Positions 36,587-46,487 are shown, numbered from the stretch's first letter. The stretch is DNA of 64,000 bases from Methanoculleus thermophilus (GCF_001571405.1 NZ_BCNX01000007.1:284564-348563), one strand, 5' to 3'. Made by a program: numbers and translations. The notes: a model not told the origin generated them from the letters alone.

Positions 36587-37672
36587 CTAGAGGGCAAGCC
36601 GCATCTGCACCGAATCCCGCCCGCCGAACGTTAGATAGCATCCGGCAGCCTTTCCCGGAACCCCGGCCCGCGCCGCAAGGTCAGCAGGGCCGGTAAACGG
36701 CTTTTCTTTGCGCAGCAGGAGGATTCTGTCGGCTCTCTTCGGCCCGATGCCTGGTACCCGGAGGAGGTCGCGGCGTGAGGCCAGGTTGACGTTCACCGGA
36801 CTGCTGCCGTCTGCGAGGACCTCCTTTGGATCACGGTTCGGGAGATAGTCCCCGTCATCAAGGACCGTCCGGAGTTCATCGGGCGTAACCCCATACTCCC
36901 GGAGCAGGGAGTCTGCCTGGTACCACCGTCTTGCCCGCCATACGGGGGTATTGGGGCGTGAGGCGAGGGGGGTTCCCGGCAGGGCATGGAACGCCGAGAA
37001 GTAGACACGGGAGGGGCGGACCCGCCGATACTGGTCGGCGAGACATGAGAGGATCTCGGCATCGGTCTCACCCGCCGCCCCAAGAACGATCTGGGTGGTA
37101 TGCCCGCCGGGCTTCTCCTCAGCGATCCAGGCCTGACGTTTCAGGATATCCTGCCTGTAATCCTTCACCCCGGCGATGCACCCGAGTCGGTCGGCGGACG
37201 TCGCCTCCAGGTTGATGCTGATCCGGTCCGCCACACGGGCAGCGTCGTGAATGTCCGCCCGGGTGGCGCCGGGGAGGATCTTCAGGTGAAGATAGCCGTC
37301 ATAGCCCTGCCGCCGCAGGATCTCCCCCGTCTCCACGATCTCGTGCATCACAGAATCGACGTCTCCGGCGATACCGGAACTTAAGAAAAGCCCGCCCACG
37401 AGCCCCTCCTGCCAGAGCCCGAGGAAGGTCCTGGCAAGTTCTTCAGGGGTGAACCGGAGCTGCTCTCGCTGCAGGCGGACTGCACAGTAAGCGCAGTCGT
37501 AAGCGCAGGTGCCGTGAAGCAACACTTTGAGCATCCGCCCGCATCCGCCAGCCCGCCGGTTGTAGTTGATGACAGGTGCAGCAGAAAGAAGCCTGATCCC
37601 CTCCCCGGGACTGCAGAGGTCGAATCGGCCCGCCGCGGTGAGACGGGTAAGTTTCTGCTCCAGTGTCGACAT
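36587..37672 (-). CDS. Radical SAM protein with helix-hairpin-helix domain (COG4277-like)
   Basis: 361 residues. The N-terminus holds a canonical CX3CX2C (C56, C60, C63 in GTCAYDCAYC), SAM-domain segments (GGLFLSSGIAGDVDSVMHEI, ISINLEATSADRL) and ends in a helix-hairpin-helix (RVPGIGPKRADRILLLRK) plus a second HhH-like segment (GPADLAARAGVPGKAAG). The bacterial counterparts are called putative DNA modification or repair radical SAM proteins. It is convergent with the PRC/DUF2795 pair and divergent from the flavoprotein gene. It is the second HhH-tailed radical SAM enzyme in the window. Confidence 0.85.
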   Translation of the reverse strand: MSTLEQKLTRLTAAGRFDLCSPGEGIRLLSAAPVINYNRRAGGCGRMLKVLLHGTCAYDCAYCAVRLQREQLRFTPEELARTFLGLWQEGLVGGLFLSSGIAGDVDSVMHEIVETGEILRRQGYDGYLHLKILPGATRADIHDAARVADRISINLEATSADRLGCIAGVKDYRQDILKRQAWIAEEKPGGHTTQIVLGAAGETDAEILSCLADQYRRVRPSRVYFSAFHALPGTPLASRPNTPVWRARRWYQADSLLREYGVTPDELRTVLDDGDYLPNRDPKEVLADGSSPVNVNLASRRDLLRVPGIGPKRADRILLLRKEKPFTGPADLAARAGVPGKAAGCYLTFGGRDSVQMRLAL

Positions 37673-37858
37673 GCAGAAGCATCGGTTCGCAGAATTAAGA
37701 GCTTGCCGCGCGGGGTGTGAAAGTGTCGATGAACATCAGGTATGATACGACCGCCAGCGTGGGCGCAGTCCCCCCGCAGGGCTGATACAGTGAGGAATAT
37801 CCTGGAGAACGGAATAAACATAAACAACAGTTTCTCATTACCACGGAGAGAGACAGAG

Positions 37859-39070
37859 ATGGAGAGTCGACCGGATTACGACGCAGTCGTTATCGGGGGC
37901 GGGCCGGCCGGAAGCACTGCGGCGTATCTGCTTGGCCGGTTCGGTCACCGGGTGGCGCTTTTTGAGAGACAGAGGTATCCTCGAGATAAGCTCTGCGCTG
38001 GCTGCCTCAGCCAGAAGTCCGTCCGGTTCCTCGAGCGGGTCTATTCCCTGCCGGTTCCCGCCCTCAGGAAGGAAGGACTGCTTGATTTCACCGGGACGGA
38101 TTATGCCCTCTACATAGGAAGCAACCGTGTCCTCGCCGAAGACCTCGCTGAACCGTTCCACTTCACCCGACGGGAGCGCTACGACACTTACCTCGCCCAT
38201 AAGGCGGCAGAGGCCGGCGCAGAGATCCACGAAGGCGTCGACGTGACCGCAATCGACCACGTCAACCGTATCGTCACGACCTCAGACGGAGAACAATATA
38301 CTGCCCGTGCCATCATCGGTGCCGATGGGATCCATAGCCGGGTCCGGCGCTCCCTCCCGGACAGCGCTATCGACCCGGAGCGGTGGAACAAGAACCTCGG
38401 CTGGGCCCTGGAACTTGCGATCCCGCGGGAGGAGGCAGAGGTGCGCATGAGCGAAGAAGCGACCATTCGTCTAAGCGACGGTCTTACAACACCGTGCCTC
38501 GTTCTTGATGTCTGCCGGTGGGGCTACGGCTGGGTCTTTCCGAACAGAGAAGAGATCATCGTGGGGATCGGGGGGCTGATTGAGAAGAACCGGAGAGGGC
38601 TCCCCGATCGTCTCAGGGAATTTTTGAAGGTCGTCGGTCTTTCAGCCTTTGAAGAGCGGAAACCAGCAGGATGGCCCCTGCCGTTCGGCAATTACATCAC
38701 CTCCCCGGCCTATGAGGGGACACTCCTCGTCGGGGACGCTGGAGGGTTTGCAAGTCCCATCCTCGGCGAAGGGATCTTTTACGCCCACCGGACCGCGGAA
38801 CTCGCCGCCCACGCCGTTGACCGCCACATCACCACAGGTGCACCGCTCGCCGGGACCTACACCTCCCTCCTCAACCGGCGCCTCATCCCCGAACTCCAGG
38901 CGGAGATGAGACTCCGGGACTTCATCTACCGTTGCCTGGATGCCCGGATGTACATACCCCTCGTGGCCTTGATGAGAACGACGCGCAGGCGGGTCATCGA
39001 CGCAGTGCAGGGGTCCCGATCGTTTCGGAGATTTCGACACGATGAGGATCTCCACACCGCCGTCTGGTGA
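37859..39070 (+). CDS. Geranylgeranyl reductase family FAD-dependent oxidoreductase
   Basis: 403 residues from the ATG at 37859. The FAD-binding dinucleotide fold is AVVIGGGPAGSTAAYLLG (near residue 9); the GGR signature CAGCLSQKSV region and the second FAD motif GDAGGFASPILGEGI (near residue 290) are clear. Archaeal members hydrogenate the double bonds of the isoprenoid chains of membrane lipids, using FADH2; others act in menaquinone or tetrapyrrole pathways. The open frame continues upstream to 37742, but that part is not protein-like and a GGAGAGAGA ribosome site precedes the chosen ATG. Confidence 0.88.
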   Translation: MESRPDYDAVVIGGGPAGSTAAYLLGRFGHRVALFERQRYPRDKLCAGCLSQKSVRFLERVYSLPVPALRKEGLLDFTGTDYALYIGSNRVLAEDLAEPFHFTRRERYDTYLAHKAAEAGAEIHEGVDVTAIDHVNRIVTTSDGEQYTARAIIGADGIHSRVRRSLPDSAIDPERWNKNLGWALELAIPREEAEVRMSEEATIRLSDGLTTPCLVLDVCRWGYGWVFPNREEIIVGIGGLIEKNRRGLPDRLREFLKVVGLSAFEERKPAGWPLPFGNYITSPAYEGTLLVGDAGGFASPILGEGIFYAHRTAELAAHAVDRHITTGAPLAGTYTSLLNRRLIPELQAEMRLRDFIYRCLDARMYIPLVALMRTTRRRVIDAVQGSRSFRRFRHDEDLHTAVW

Positions 39071-39298
39071 TCGTTTGCCCGGCAGATACCTCTTATCCAT
39101 CCATATGCTTAATGTGCCGGCTCATGGAGATCTCCTGCCATCCCTCTCTTCATGAAGGCAACACCCGCACGGGAGGATGCCATACTCTGGATCGCACGGC
39201 TTGCCTCCTGGCGGGTTTGACAGGGTCTACCTGATGAGATAGGAGAGGTCTCGCGAACGGATGAGAGGTGAGTGCATTGCCCCCAGAAACGGGGGACG

Positions 39299-40129
39299 TC
39301 ACCACTTCTCAATCAGGGAGACGAGCATCTTGCGGACCTGGGAGGTCAACTCGCAGTCAGGGTTGATCTCAAGGGCCTTGTCGGCGCATGCAAGCGCGTG
39401 GCGGTACATGCCGAGGTGGTAGAGGGCGCTGCACTTCATGCTCCATCCGGCAGAGTACCGCGGATCGAGCGAGAGCACCTGGTCGAAACACTCAAGCGCC
39501 TTTCGGTACTCTCCGAGTGCGTACAGGGCCCCCCCCTTCAGGCTCCAGACCCGGACATTCCCGGGGTCTTCACTGATGGCCCGGTCGTAGCAGGCAATGG
39601 CCTCCTCGTGCTGGTGCCGGAGGAAGTGAACATAACCAAGATCGATCCAGGCCGCCACAAAATGGGGATCGATCGAGAGCACTCGTTCGTAACAGGCAAC
39701 CGCTTCGTCCAGCTGGCGCATTGCAACGAAGATCCCGCTCCGGTTATACCATGCGACGGCCGAGTCAGGGTTGAGCTCCACGGCCCGGTCATAGCAGGCA
39801 AGCGCCTCCTCAAACCTGTTGCGGCGTCGGTGCAACATCCCCCGTGAGACCCAGGCCGGAGCAAATTCCGGATCAATCTCAAGGGCTTTCTCCCAGCAGG
39901 CCAGAGCATCCTGATCCCGGCCGAGGAGATCAAGGAAGACGCCTTTGTTATTCCACATCTTCACGTTTGTCGGATCTTCTTCGAGCACTCTGTCAAAGCA
40001 ACCTATAGCCTCAGTGAACCGTCCCTGCTGTGCGAGGGAGACGGCTTTTCTGCTCACCTCAGTATCTGTTTCGGGCCTCTCCCGGTCATCGGGATCGCAT
40101 CTTCCAAAAAGTCTGTCTGTGATGCCCAT
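39299..40129 (-). CDS. Tetratricopeptide repeat protein
   Basis: 276 residues from the ATG near 40129 (MGITDRLFGR). About seven 34-residue TPR units run from residue 25 to the end, with the expected pattern, for example FTEAIGCFDRVLEEDPTNVK, FEEALACYDRAVELNPDSAV and YRKALECFDQVLSLDPRYSA. TPR arrays bind protein partners. No other domain, signal peptide or membrane helix is present, so it is probably a soluble scaffold; the partner cannot be inferred from the neighbours. The frame extends upstream to a TTG but without protein-like sequence. Confidence 0.85.
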   Translation of the reverse strand: MGITDRLFGRCDPDDRERPETDTEVSRKAVSLAQQGRFTEAIGCFDRVLEEDPTNVKMWNNKGVFLDLLGRDQDALACWEKALEIDPEFAPAWVSRGMLHRRRNRFEEALACYDRAVELNPDSAVAWYNRSGIFVAMRQLDEAVACYERVLSIDPHFVAAWIDLGYVHFLRHQHEEAIACYDRAISEDPGNVRVWSLKGGALYALGEYRKALECFDQVLSLDPRYSAGWSMKCSALYHLGMYRHALACADKALEINPDCELTSQVRKMLVSLIEKW

Positions 40130-40281
40130 TCCAGTGCTCCCCCCATAGCAACGCAACTGGTAGCAGGCATACAATATAACCGTTCCCCTTGATCGGGATG
40201 GCAAATGTTGTGGAAACGTGAACAACCCCCATCCGGACAGTCTCTTTGCGCTCCCTTCACTCAACGGACCCGGGGGTATTC

Positions 40282-40761
40282 TTACCCGGTATGGTGTCGG
40301 ATCACCCGCTCCACTCGCCCGACGCCACCCTCGTGACGGAGTTCCGTATGCACCCGGGCATGGCAGATACCGCAGAGAGTGAGCAGGTTTTTCGGGTCAT
40401 CGTTCGTGGGATCACGGTCGAGATGGTGGATGTGAAGGTCCCGCTCTCCGCCGCAGATAGCTCACCGTTGCCCGTCCCGCTCAAGAATCGCACGCCGGAT
40501 CGCTTTCCAGCCAGGGAGGGCATACTTCTCCTGTGCACGGATATGGATCGAGAACCGTTCGCAGTACACGGAGCCTGCGCTCCGCACGGCGAACGGGCAC
40601 TGATAGCAGAGCCGGCGAAAGCCGTTCCGGTCGGGGCAATCGTTGCAGGGTGGATCCAGAGAACGGTCGAATGCACCAAGATGCAGCTGGAGGTAGGTGC
40701 TCACGATCAAAAAGAAGGTTGGTTCCAGGACGGGATAAGGATGGGGTAACCCCAATCCCAC
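40282..40761 (-). pseudogene. HNH endonuclease gene interrupted by a single in-frame TGA
   Basis: The minus-strand frame is open from about 40761 to a TGA at 40462-40464 (99 codons) and, in the same frame, from there to a TAA at 40282-40284 (59 codons). Before the TGA lies a Cys-rich region (CNDC, CYQC, then YCERF) and WKAIRRAILERDGQR; after it AICGGERDLHIHHLDRDPTN and NLLTLCGICHARVH. Together they form a complete HNH domain in which the TGA replaces the first zinc Cys of the CXXC knuckle. One base change (TGC to TGA) explains it. The upstream start is uncertain (a GTG before STYLQLHLG is possible). Either a recent pseudogene, a sequence error, or recoding. Confidence 0.75.
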
Positions 40762-40764
40762 AGA

Positions 40765-41190
40765 TCACAGCGGCATCGGGACGGGAGTCTCGGGGCCCAC
40801 AGACGTCCTGCTCTGGTGCAGGACAACACCAGCAGCGCTCCGGATCTCGATCTCAAGCGCCACGCCATCCATGGGTTCTTCACGCGGGACAACGATCGCG
40901 ATGGGGTTGCCGCTGGAGATCCTCTCGTATCGCACGTTCTCCCGGGTCTCGATCATCGTGCCCCACGAGACGTCCCGCTCGATCGTATAGGTCACGCTGT
41001 AGGTTTCCGGTTCATCGGAGTTCGGGATGTATCGGAACTCCACACGGTCGTCGTAGCCGGAGGCCTCACCCCGGAACTCCGTTGCCGTCTTCCCCGCAGA
41101 AGACTGTCCTTCGCCGGTGCACCCGGCAGTGAAGAGCATCGTCACGAGGATCAGACATACGAGAAATATGCGTTTTACGGTCGAAGTCAT
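40765..41190 (-). CDS. Putative lipoprotein of unknown function
   Basis: 141 residues. The N-terminus is a signal peptide (KRIFLVCLILVTMLF) followed by a lipobox FTAGC with Cys24, so the protein is probably lipid-anchored on the outer face of the membrane. The mature part is beta-rich (VEFRYIPNSDEPETYSVTYT, GVALEIEIRSAAGVVLHQS), suggesting an immunoglobulin-like fold. I recognise no family. It lies 3 bp upstream of the broken HNH frame. Confidence 0.7.
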   Translation of the reverse strand: MTSTVKRIFLVCLILVTMLFTAGCTGEGQSSAGKTATEFRGEASGYDDRVEFRYIPNSDEPETYSVTYTIERDVSWGTMIETRENVRYERISSGNPIAIVVPREEPMDGVALEIEIRSAAGVVLHQSRTSVGPETPVPMPL

Positions 41191-41333
41191 TCCTCACCGT
41201 TTCCAGTCGGTTCCGTACCCGTTGGGCATCCGGTCCCGGCGCCCCGGGTGCGGTACGCACCAGTGAGAATGTATCTTCGGGATTTTTAAAATGAGTTCCG
41301 CAGGCATCTCCGCAAAGAGATGGCGGCAAGTCG

Positions 41334-42167
41334 TCACCCCTTCTTCTCCTCCTCCCGGTAAGGGATCGGGACGTAGGCGACCGACGGGCGGCGGGGCATC
41401 GCCTGGGGAAAGAGATCCATCAGGCGGTAAATCTCGGCGGGCATGCCGGAGATGACGGGAAGCCCGAGGTCCCGGGCCTCCTCGAAGGTGATCGGGTAGT
41501 CATGGGTCCACGTTCCCTCAACGAGCAGGCGTGCGAGGCGCTCTGCCCGATCAGTCTCCATGCGGTCCCGGAGCAGACTGACCACGAACTCCCTCATCTG
41601 GCTCTGGGCCTTTGCCGCGATATCGACCAGGATGAAGGTCTCATCCTCGATCTCCTCCGGAGGTTTCAGACGCGGAACCCGTAAGATCGACGCCGCCGGG
41701 TAGTCGCCGATCCGCGGATCGACCGGTCCGAGCACGGCGTTCTCATCCATCATCACCTCATCGGCCGCAAGACAGAGGAGAGTCCCGCCGGACATGGCGT
41801 AATGCGGGACGAAGACCGTCACCTTTCCTTTATGACGCCAAAGCGCCATTGCGATCTGCTCGGATGAGAGGACGAGACCTCCGGGGGTATGGACGATGAA
41901 GTCGATCGGCATCTCCGGTGGTGTGAGCCGGATCGCCCGCAGCACCTCTTCAGAGTCGTTGATGTCGATGTAGCGGTAGAACGGAATGCCCAGGAAGGCG
42001 ACCCGCTCCTGCCGGTGGATGAGGGCGATGACCCTTGTTTGGCGTTCGGCCTCGATATCACGGATCGCCCGCAGGCGTCGTGCCCTGGTCACCTGCTGCT
42101 GGGCAAACGGCACCACGAAGAGGAGGATGATTGCAACCGCGAGGAGCACGGTCCAGATATCAGGCAT
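41334..42167 (-). CDS. Membrane-anchored Clp-fold serine protease (SDH proteinase family)
   Basis: 277 residues from the ATG at 42167 (MPDIWTVLLAVAIILLFVVP), so it opens with one membrane helix. The Clp/crotonase-like core follows: IDFIVHTPGGLVLSSEQIA (near residue 88), VFVPHYAMSGGTLLCLAADE with the likely nucleophile Ser126, and DENAVLGPVDPRIG. This is the serine dehydrogenase proteinase (SppA/ClpP-like) family; relatives cut signal peptides or membrane proteins. An eight-codon upstream extension begins at 42191 and is less likely. It is followed on the same strand by the lipoprotein gene, about 140 bp away. Confidence 0.85.
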   Translation of the reverse strand: MPDIWTVLLAVAIILLFVVPFAQQQVTRARRLRAIRDIEAERQTRVIALIHRQERVAFLGIPFYRYIDINDSEEVLRAIRLTPPEMPIDFIVHTPGGLVLSSEQIAMALWRHKGKVTVFVPHYAMSGGTLLCLAADEVMMDENAVLGPVDPRIGDYPAASILRVPRLKPPEEIEDETFILVDIAAKAQSQMREFVVSLLRDRMETDRAERLARLLVEGTWTHDYPITFEEARDLGLPVISGMPAEIYRLMDLFPQAMPRRPSVAYVPIPYREEEKKG

Positions 42168-42223
42168 TCTGGCAGCGTAATGCGCACTCAATATAAGAGG
42201 GTTCGCCCCAGTGACTCCGAGGC

Positions 42224-43339
42224 CTACCCCGGAAGGCGGCCAGGGTTATGCCGCGCTAAGGGGAGGAACTCGTCGATCGACGTCTGCCGGGTGCGTCCGC
42301 CCTCGAGGGTCGAGAGCCTAATCCCGATAAGCCGGACGGGCGTACCGTTGAGGAACGGAAGGAGCAGGGCTGATGCGATCCGTCGGATCGTCTCAGGGTC
42401 GCCGGTGAACCGCTCAAGCGTTCTCGACCGGGTATGTGTCTGGAAGTCGCGGTACCGGACCTTGACGGTGACGGTTCGGCACCGGAGACGCTCAGCCGCA
42501 AGGGTCTCGGCAACGTCGTCTGCAAGGGTCGCAAGCGTCTCGGACAGGAGAACGGGATCAGCGGTGTCCGTCTCAAACGTCGTCTCGCGGGAGACGGACC
42601 GGGACTCAACCCGACCCTGCACCTCGCGGTCATCGATCCCGCAGGCAAGACGGTGGAGGTGGATCCCGGGCCGTCCAAACCGGGCGATGAGATCCTGAAC
42701 GTCCCTGCGTGCAAGATCGCCGATGGTCAGGATACCCATCCGCCGGAGTTCCTCACCGGTCTTCCTCCCGACACCGGGGATCTTCGTCACCGGCAGCGGG
42801 GCGAGAAACGACGTAACCTCATCGGGAGGGACAACCGTCAGTCCGTCGGGTTTTTGATGGTCAGAGGCGATCTTCGCCACGGCCTTGCCCGGGCCGATTC
42901 CGATCGAGCAGGTAAGCCCTGTCTCTTCCCGGATCTCGCGTTTAATTGCGGCGGCAAGTGCCTTTGCGGCCATGAAACTGCCGGCATCGCTGACGTCGAG
43001 GTAAGCCTCGTCGATGCTCACCTGCTCGATGCGCCAGGCATGCCGGGAGAGAACCGCCATGATCTCCTCTGAAACTCTGGTGTAGAAGAGGCGATCCACC
43101 GGAAGAAAGACACCGTGCGGGCAGAGGTCGTACGCCCGGGAGATGGGCATGCCGGAGTGGACGCCGTAGCGGCGGGCCTCATACGAGCAGGTGCTCACAA
43201 CCCCCCGGCCCGCCCCGCCCTTCGGATCGGCGCCGACGATCACCGGTTTTCCAGCGAGGGACGGATTCCGGCGGACCTCCACAGAGGCGAAGAAACTGTC
43301 CATATCCACGTGCAGGATTATCCGGCCGCCGGTCGCCAC
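42224..43339 (-). CDS. dinB: DNA polymerase IV (Y-family, DinB)
   Basis: 371 residues, starting from GTG at 43339 (VATGGRIILHVDMDSFFASV). Y-family motifs are HVDMDSFFASVE with the first metal ligand Asp, CSYEARRYGVHSGMPISRAY, SIDEAYLDVSD with the other two acidic ligands, and SIGIGPGKAVAKIASDHQKP. A helix-hairpin-helix (KIPGVGRKTGEELRRMG) precedes the little-finger domain. It copies damaged DNA with low fidelity. The 67 codons upstream of the GTG lack protein character. It sits about 57 bp from the protease gene on the same strand. Confidence 0.93.
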   Translation of the reverse strand: MATGGRIILHVDMDSFFASVEVRRNPSLAGKPVIVGADPKGGAGRGVVSTCSYEARRYGVHSGMPISRAYDLCPHGVFLPVDRLFYTRVSEEIMAVLSRHAWRIEQVSIDEAYLDVSDAGSFMAAKALAAAIKREIREETGLTCSIGIGPGKAVAKIASDHQKPDGLTVVPPDEVTSFLAPLPVTKIPGVGRKTGEELRRMGILTIGDLARRDVQDLIARFGRPGIHLHRLACGIDDREVQGRVESRSVSRETTFETDTADPVLLSETLATLADDVAETLAAERLRCRTVTVKVRYRDFQTHTRSRTLERFTGDPETIRRIASALLLPFLNGTPVRLIGIRLSTLEGGRTRQTSIDEFLPLARHNPGRLPG

Positions 43340-43894
43340 GTCATGAACTCCTCCACACACCGGTCCTCTTGCGGAGATGTTTGAGATCCGGCGATATAAG
43401 GAGGTTTGGTGGCCGGGGCGAAAGTGAAGGGTCAAAAGGGGCTGCACGGGTGCTGGATGGAGCAGAGGGCGGCATTCTCCGATCATACCGGAAATGACCA
43501 TGTGTAAGCCCGAAAACGGATTTCTACAGCAACAGGACACGTTAAACCCATGAAAATTACTTCCGTAGATGGGCCGTGTGGATATCGCTACGCACTGCCC
43601 CAGCCTACCTCATCGGTGAAGCTTGAACTGAGCGTTTCTGTAACCCAGACCTGGTGCAGACCCACCAACTGAACACCCCGCCGCCCCAATCCAAAGCCCC
43701 CGCGCGCCTCTTCGTGACCGGGACAGGTATCGCGGAGACGAGGGAGAGAAGAAGTGCGAAAGAATCACTGAAAATAAGCAGACTTCGTGATATGAATTTG
43801 TGGCCTCATAATACGTGGGCGAGTGGGAGCCACCCGCTCCACCTTCTCCATTTGATCGGCAGGAATGTTTGCGATCACGGAAATGAGGACGTGC
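43340..43894. other. Intergenic interval without a recognisable gene
   Basis: About 555 bp between dinB and the end of the mcr operon. Open frames here have no domain and poor codon character. The part near 43390 (ATATAAGGAGG) could serve as a promoter or leader for dinB on the minus strand only if read in reverse, and is not convincing. No repeat or RNA gene was seen. Confidence 0.6.
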
Positions 43895-43903
43895 AAATAA
43901 AAG
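43895..43903 (-). terminator. T-rich terminator after mcrA
   Basis: About 16 nt past the mcrA stop the minus strand reads ACCCTTTTATTTGC, a short T tract fitting archaeal termination of the mcr transcript. Confidence 0.4.
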
Positions 43904-43918
43904 GGTAATGGAGTTGGT

Positions 43919-45625
43919 TTACCTGGCCGGGATGATGAGCGAGCGCTCGCCGGCAGGCATGAACTCCCGAATTGCACCCTTCGCGAACTCGCGGCGGGGC
44001 TCGGAGAAGTCGAACTTCAGCGCCGGGTCGGCGAAGCAGACCTTCACGAGCGGACTGTAGCAGAACGCGTCGCCGCGGCCGTAGTGGGAACCGCCGACAA
44101 TAGCGGCGTATTCGCCCTGGTGACCGACGTTCATCGCGTAGTTCGGGTAGTTCGGACCACGCAGTTCTCCCATCAGACCGCGGTCGGACTCCATGGAGAG
44201 CGAGTTTGCGGAACCGCACTGGTCCTGGAGGTCGTAGCCGAAGAAGCCGAGACGCGACCATCCGTCCTTGTGCAGGAGCATGGAGAGGTACCAGGCGTTC
44301 AGACCGGCGTTGGAGTTTCCGGTTGCGATGGAGGTCGAGAGACCGGATGCGGCGGCGATGACACCGGCACGCTGGGACCCGCCGAAGTGGTCCTCCATCA
44401 TCGTCGGGAACTGCTCGTACTGCTCCATGGCGTTGAGGGTGACCTCGGTCGCGATATCGTTGACGATATCCTGGGTCGGCTTGACCTTGTCGCTCGGGCT
44501 CGGGTTCTTCCAGTCGACCTTGTACTTGTCCTTGATGTAGTCCATACCGTAGTAGGTGAACTCGTCGAGGATGTTGTCGGTGTAGGCCGCGGTTGCGTAC
44601 TGGGTGAATCCGACACCGCCGGACATGTAGGAGCCGAGCCAGATCTGGTCGTAGAGCATGGTTCCGGCGCCGACGACCTCAAGGGCAGCCTTCGCGGGGT
44701 CGTTGGGGTACTTCCGGTTCGCCTGGACGATATCCGAGAAGAGACCGAACTTGATGCCACCGGGCTCGTTCGGGCCACGGGCACGCCGGGCGGGCAGGAG
44801 TGAACCCATCTGGACGACGCCTGCGTGCTTTGCGGCGTAGGAGAGGTCGGCGACGGCCGCTTCACCGGCGCACATGCGGTAGGCGGCGATGAAGGACATA
44901 CCGATCTGCATTGCAGACCACCGAGAGGTCGTTCCACCATCACAAGTCCGGGAGACCGCGGTCGGGATGTGGATCGCCTGGTACATGCTCTTGCCGATCT
45001 CAGCCTTGAGCTCCTCGGCCTGCTTTGCGGGGAAGAGCTTCTCGATGTTCAGCAGGAACTGGGGCTCGATGTCGTCCGCGAGCTCCTGGTCGCCGGTGAA
45101 GACCTTGACGTAACAGTCGTCGACGAGGCCGGGGTGGGTCTCGACCATGTGCTCCTGGACGACAGCACCGCCGGGCATTGCGTGGTTTAAGATGTGGAGG
45201 TACTCGTTGATCGTCTCAGGGGTAACTTCCTTGCCGAGACGCTTCTGCAGGGTCTGGTGGGCGAGGTCCATGCCGACGATGACAGTCCTCCTGATGTCGT
45301 CCCACATCTGCTGCATCGCAGCGTTGTTGACGAAGTGCAGGTCGTCACCCTCCACGAAGACACCGGTGCCGGAGACCTCGTAGGTCATCAGCTGGCGCTG
45401 GCCCATCGGGATACCGCCGAGGTGGCAGCGTTCGGGGTCGTACATGGAGATGCCGCGGTCCATCTCGATCGCACGGCTTGCCTTCATGAACTCCATCTTA
45501 CGGGGAGACTGCCGGACACCGTTGAACTTGTAGAACTGGGTGGTCTCGGACTCGACGTCCTGCCCCTGGAACTTCTCCTTGAGTGCCTTCAGGAACAGCT
45601 TCTGGGTTCTCTCAATCTTTGCCAT
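43919..45625 (-). CDS. mcrA: Methyl-coenzyme M reductase alpha subunit
   Basis: 568 residues from the ATG at 45625 ([19 protein letters not shown]); an upstream in-frame codon at 45634 is an alternative. McrA hallmarks: [20 protein letters not shown], the classic primer region, with FTYYGMDYI where the thioglycine and modified residues occur, [14 protein letters not shown] (methyl-Arg region), and [17 protein letters not shown] near the active site. With McrB and McrG it forms the F430-containing enzyme that releases methane from methyl-CoM and CoB. It is the last gene of mcrB-D-G-A, 5 bp after mcrG. Confidence 0.98.
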   Translation of the reverse strand: MAKIERTQKLFLKALKEKFQGQDVESETTQFYKFNGVRQSPRKMEFMKASRAIEMDRGISMYDPERCHLGGIPMGQRQLMTYEVSGTGVFVEGDDLHFVNNAAMQQMWDDIRRTVIVGMDLAHQTLQKRLGKEVTPETINEYLHILNHAMPGGAVVQEHMVETHPGLVDDCYVKVFTGDQELADDIEPQFLLNIEKLFPAKQAEELKAEIGKSMYQAIHIPTAVSRTCDGGTTSRWSAMQIGMSFIAAYRMCAGEAAVADLSYAAKHAGVVQMGSLLPARRARGPNEPGGIKFGLFSDIVQANRKYPNDPAKAALEVVGAGTMLYDQIWLGSYMSGGVGFTQYATAAYTDNILDEFTYYGMDYIKDKYKVDWKNPSPSDKVKPTQDIVNDIATEVTLNAMEQYEQFPTMMEDHFGGSQRAGVIAAASGLSTSIATGNSNAGLNAWYLSMLLHKDGWSRLGFFGYDLQDQCGSANSLSMESDRGLMGELRGPNYPNYAMNVGHQGEYAAIVGGSHYGRGDAFCYSPLVKVCFADPALKFDFSEPRREFAKGAIREFMPAGERSLIIPAR

Positions 45626-45630
45626 TGTAA

Positions 45631-46395
45631 TCACTCCTCTTTCGGCATGAAGCCGTATTTTGTCCGCAGCGAGTGGATGCGCTGGACGTATTCGATGTAT
45701 TCGGCGTCGTCACGGAAGGCGGTTCCGACAAGCGAGTGGAAGATCGTCGTGTGGGCCTTGAGCCAGTTCTCGTCCATGGGCTTGCCGACGGCAACCTCAC
45801 GGTCGAGGGGCTCGCCGATCTGGTTCTTGACGTAGCGGACGACTCCGTCCTCGCCAAGGACGCAGCGCTGGAGGGCGTCGAACATCATGCCGTCTTCTGC
45901 GAGACGGAGCGAGTGACCGTGCACGGTCGCACCACGGATGCCGACACGGGCGGGGTCGAACATCTCGGTCTCGATGAGTTCCTTTGCGTACTTCTCGAGG
46001 TCACGCTCACGGCACTCGACGATCTGACGGCCGGAGAGCGTACCGGGGTCGATACCGCGGAAGCGGTACATCTCGGCGTAGGTCCGCTGGTAGGGCTGCG
46101 AGGGGGCGTTGAACATCGAGTCTGCAAACTGGATGTAACGAATCCGGTCGCCTGCCTTCGCACCCTCGGTGGGCTTGACGAGCTTGCGCATGGGGCAGTC
46201 GGGCTCCTGCTGCTCGGCAAGCGGCGGGTGGGCGCTCGGGTACGCCGATCCGGGGGCGCGGTGGCCGAGGATCAGCACGATGTCCTCATCAGTTACGGAA
46301 CGAACCTTCTCAAGCTTGTGGTTGGGGTTCATCTGCTTGCGCCGGTTTTCGGCGACGATCGATGTCCCTGGACCATACTGGGGCGTGTATGCCAT
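45631..46395 (-). CDS. mcrG: Methyl-coenzyme M reductase gamma subunit
   Basis: 254 residues, usual for McrG. Family segments: [19 protein letters not shown] at the N-terminus, [39 protein letters not shown] and [19 protein letters not shown]. It contributes to the F430 pocket in the (alpha beta gamma)2 enzyme. A gap of 92 bp separates it from mcrD, where mcrC stands in some methanogens; no remnant of mcrC is visible there. Confidence 0.98.
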   Translation of the reverse strand: MAYTPQYGPGTSIVAENRRKQMNPNHKLEKVRSVTDEDIVLILGHRAPGSAYPSAHPPLAEQQEPDCPMRKLVKPTEGAKAGDRIRYIQFADSMFNAPSQPYQRTYAEMYRFRGIDPGTLSGRQIVECRERDLEKYAKELIETEMFDPARVGIRGATVHGHSLRLAEDGMMFDALQRCVLGEDGVVRYVKNQIGEPLDREVAVGKPMDENWLKAHTTIFHSLVGTAFRDDAEYIEYVQRIHSLRTKYGFMPKEE

Positions 46396-46487
46396 ATTTC
46401 AATTCACCTCAAAGCGACTGATATCTTATCCTTTTCCTGTCTAGAACGAATTCCAGCCATATTTCCAGGTATTGGGTGCTCTTTTGC

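Noticed and set aside
40462..40464. Selenocysteine codon in the HNH gene as a firm call
   Set aside because: No sign of selenocysteine use in the window: FwdB and EchE have Cys at the positions that are Sec in selenium-using methanogens. A mutation is simpler.
43654..43908. 84-codon frame downstream of mcrA
   Set aside because: Poor composition, no ribosome site, and its end lies in the probable mcr terminator.
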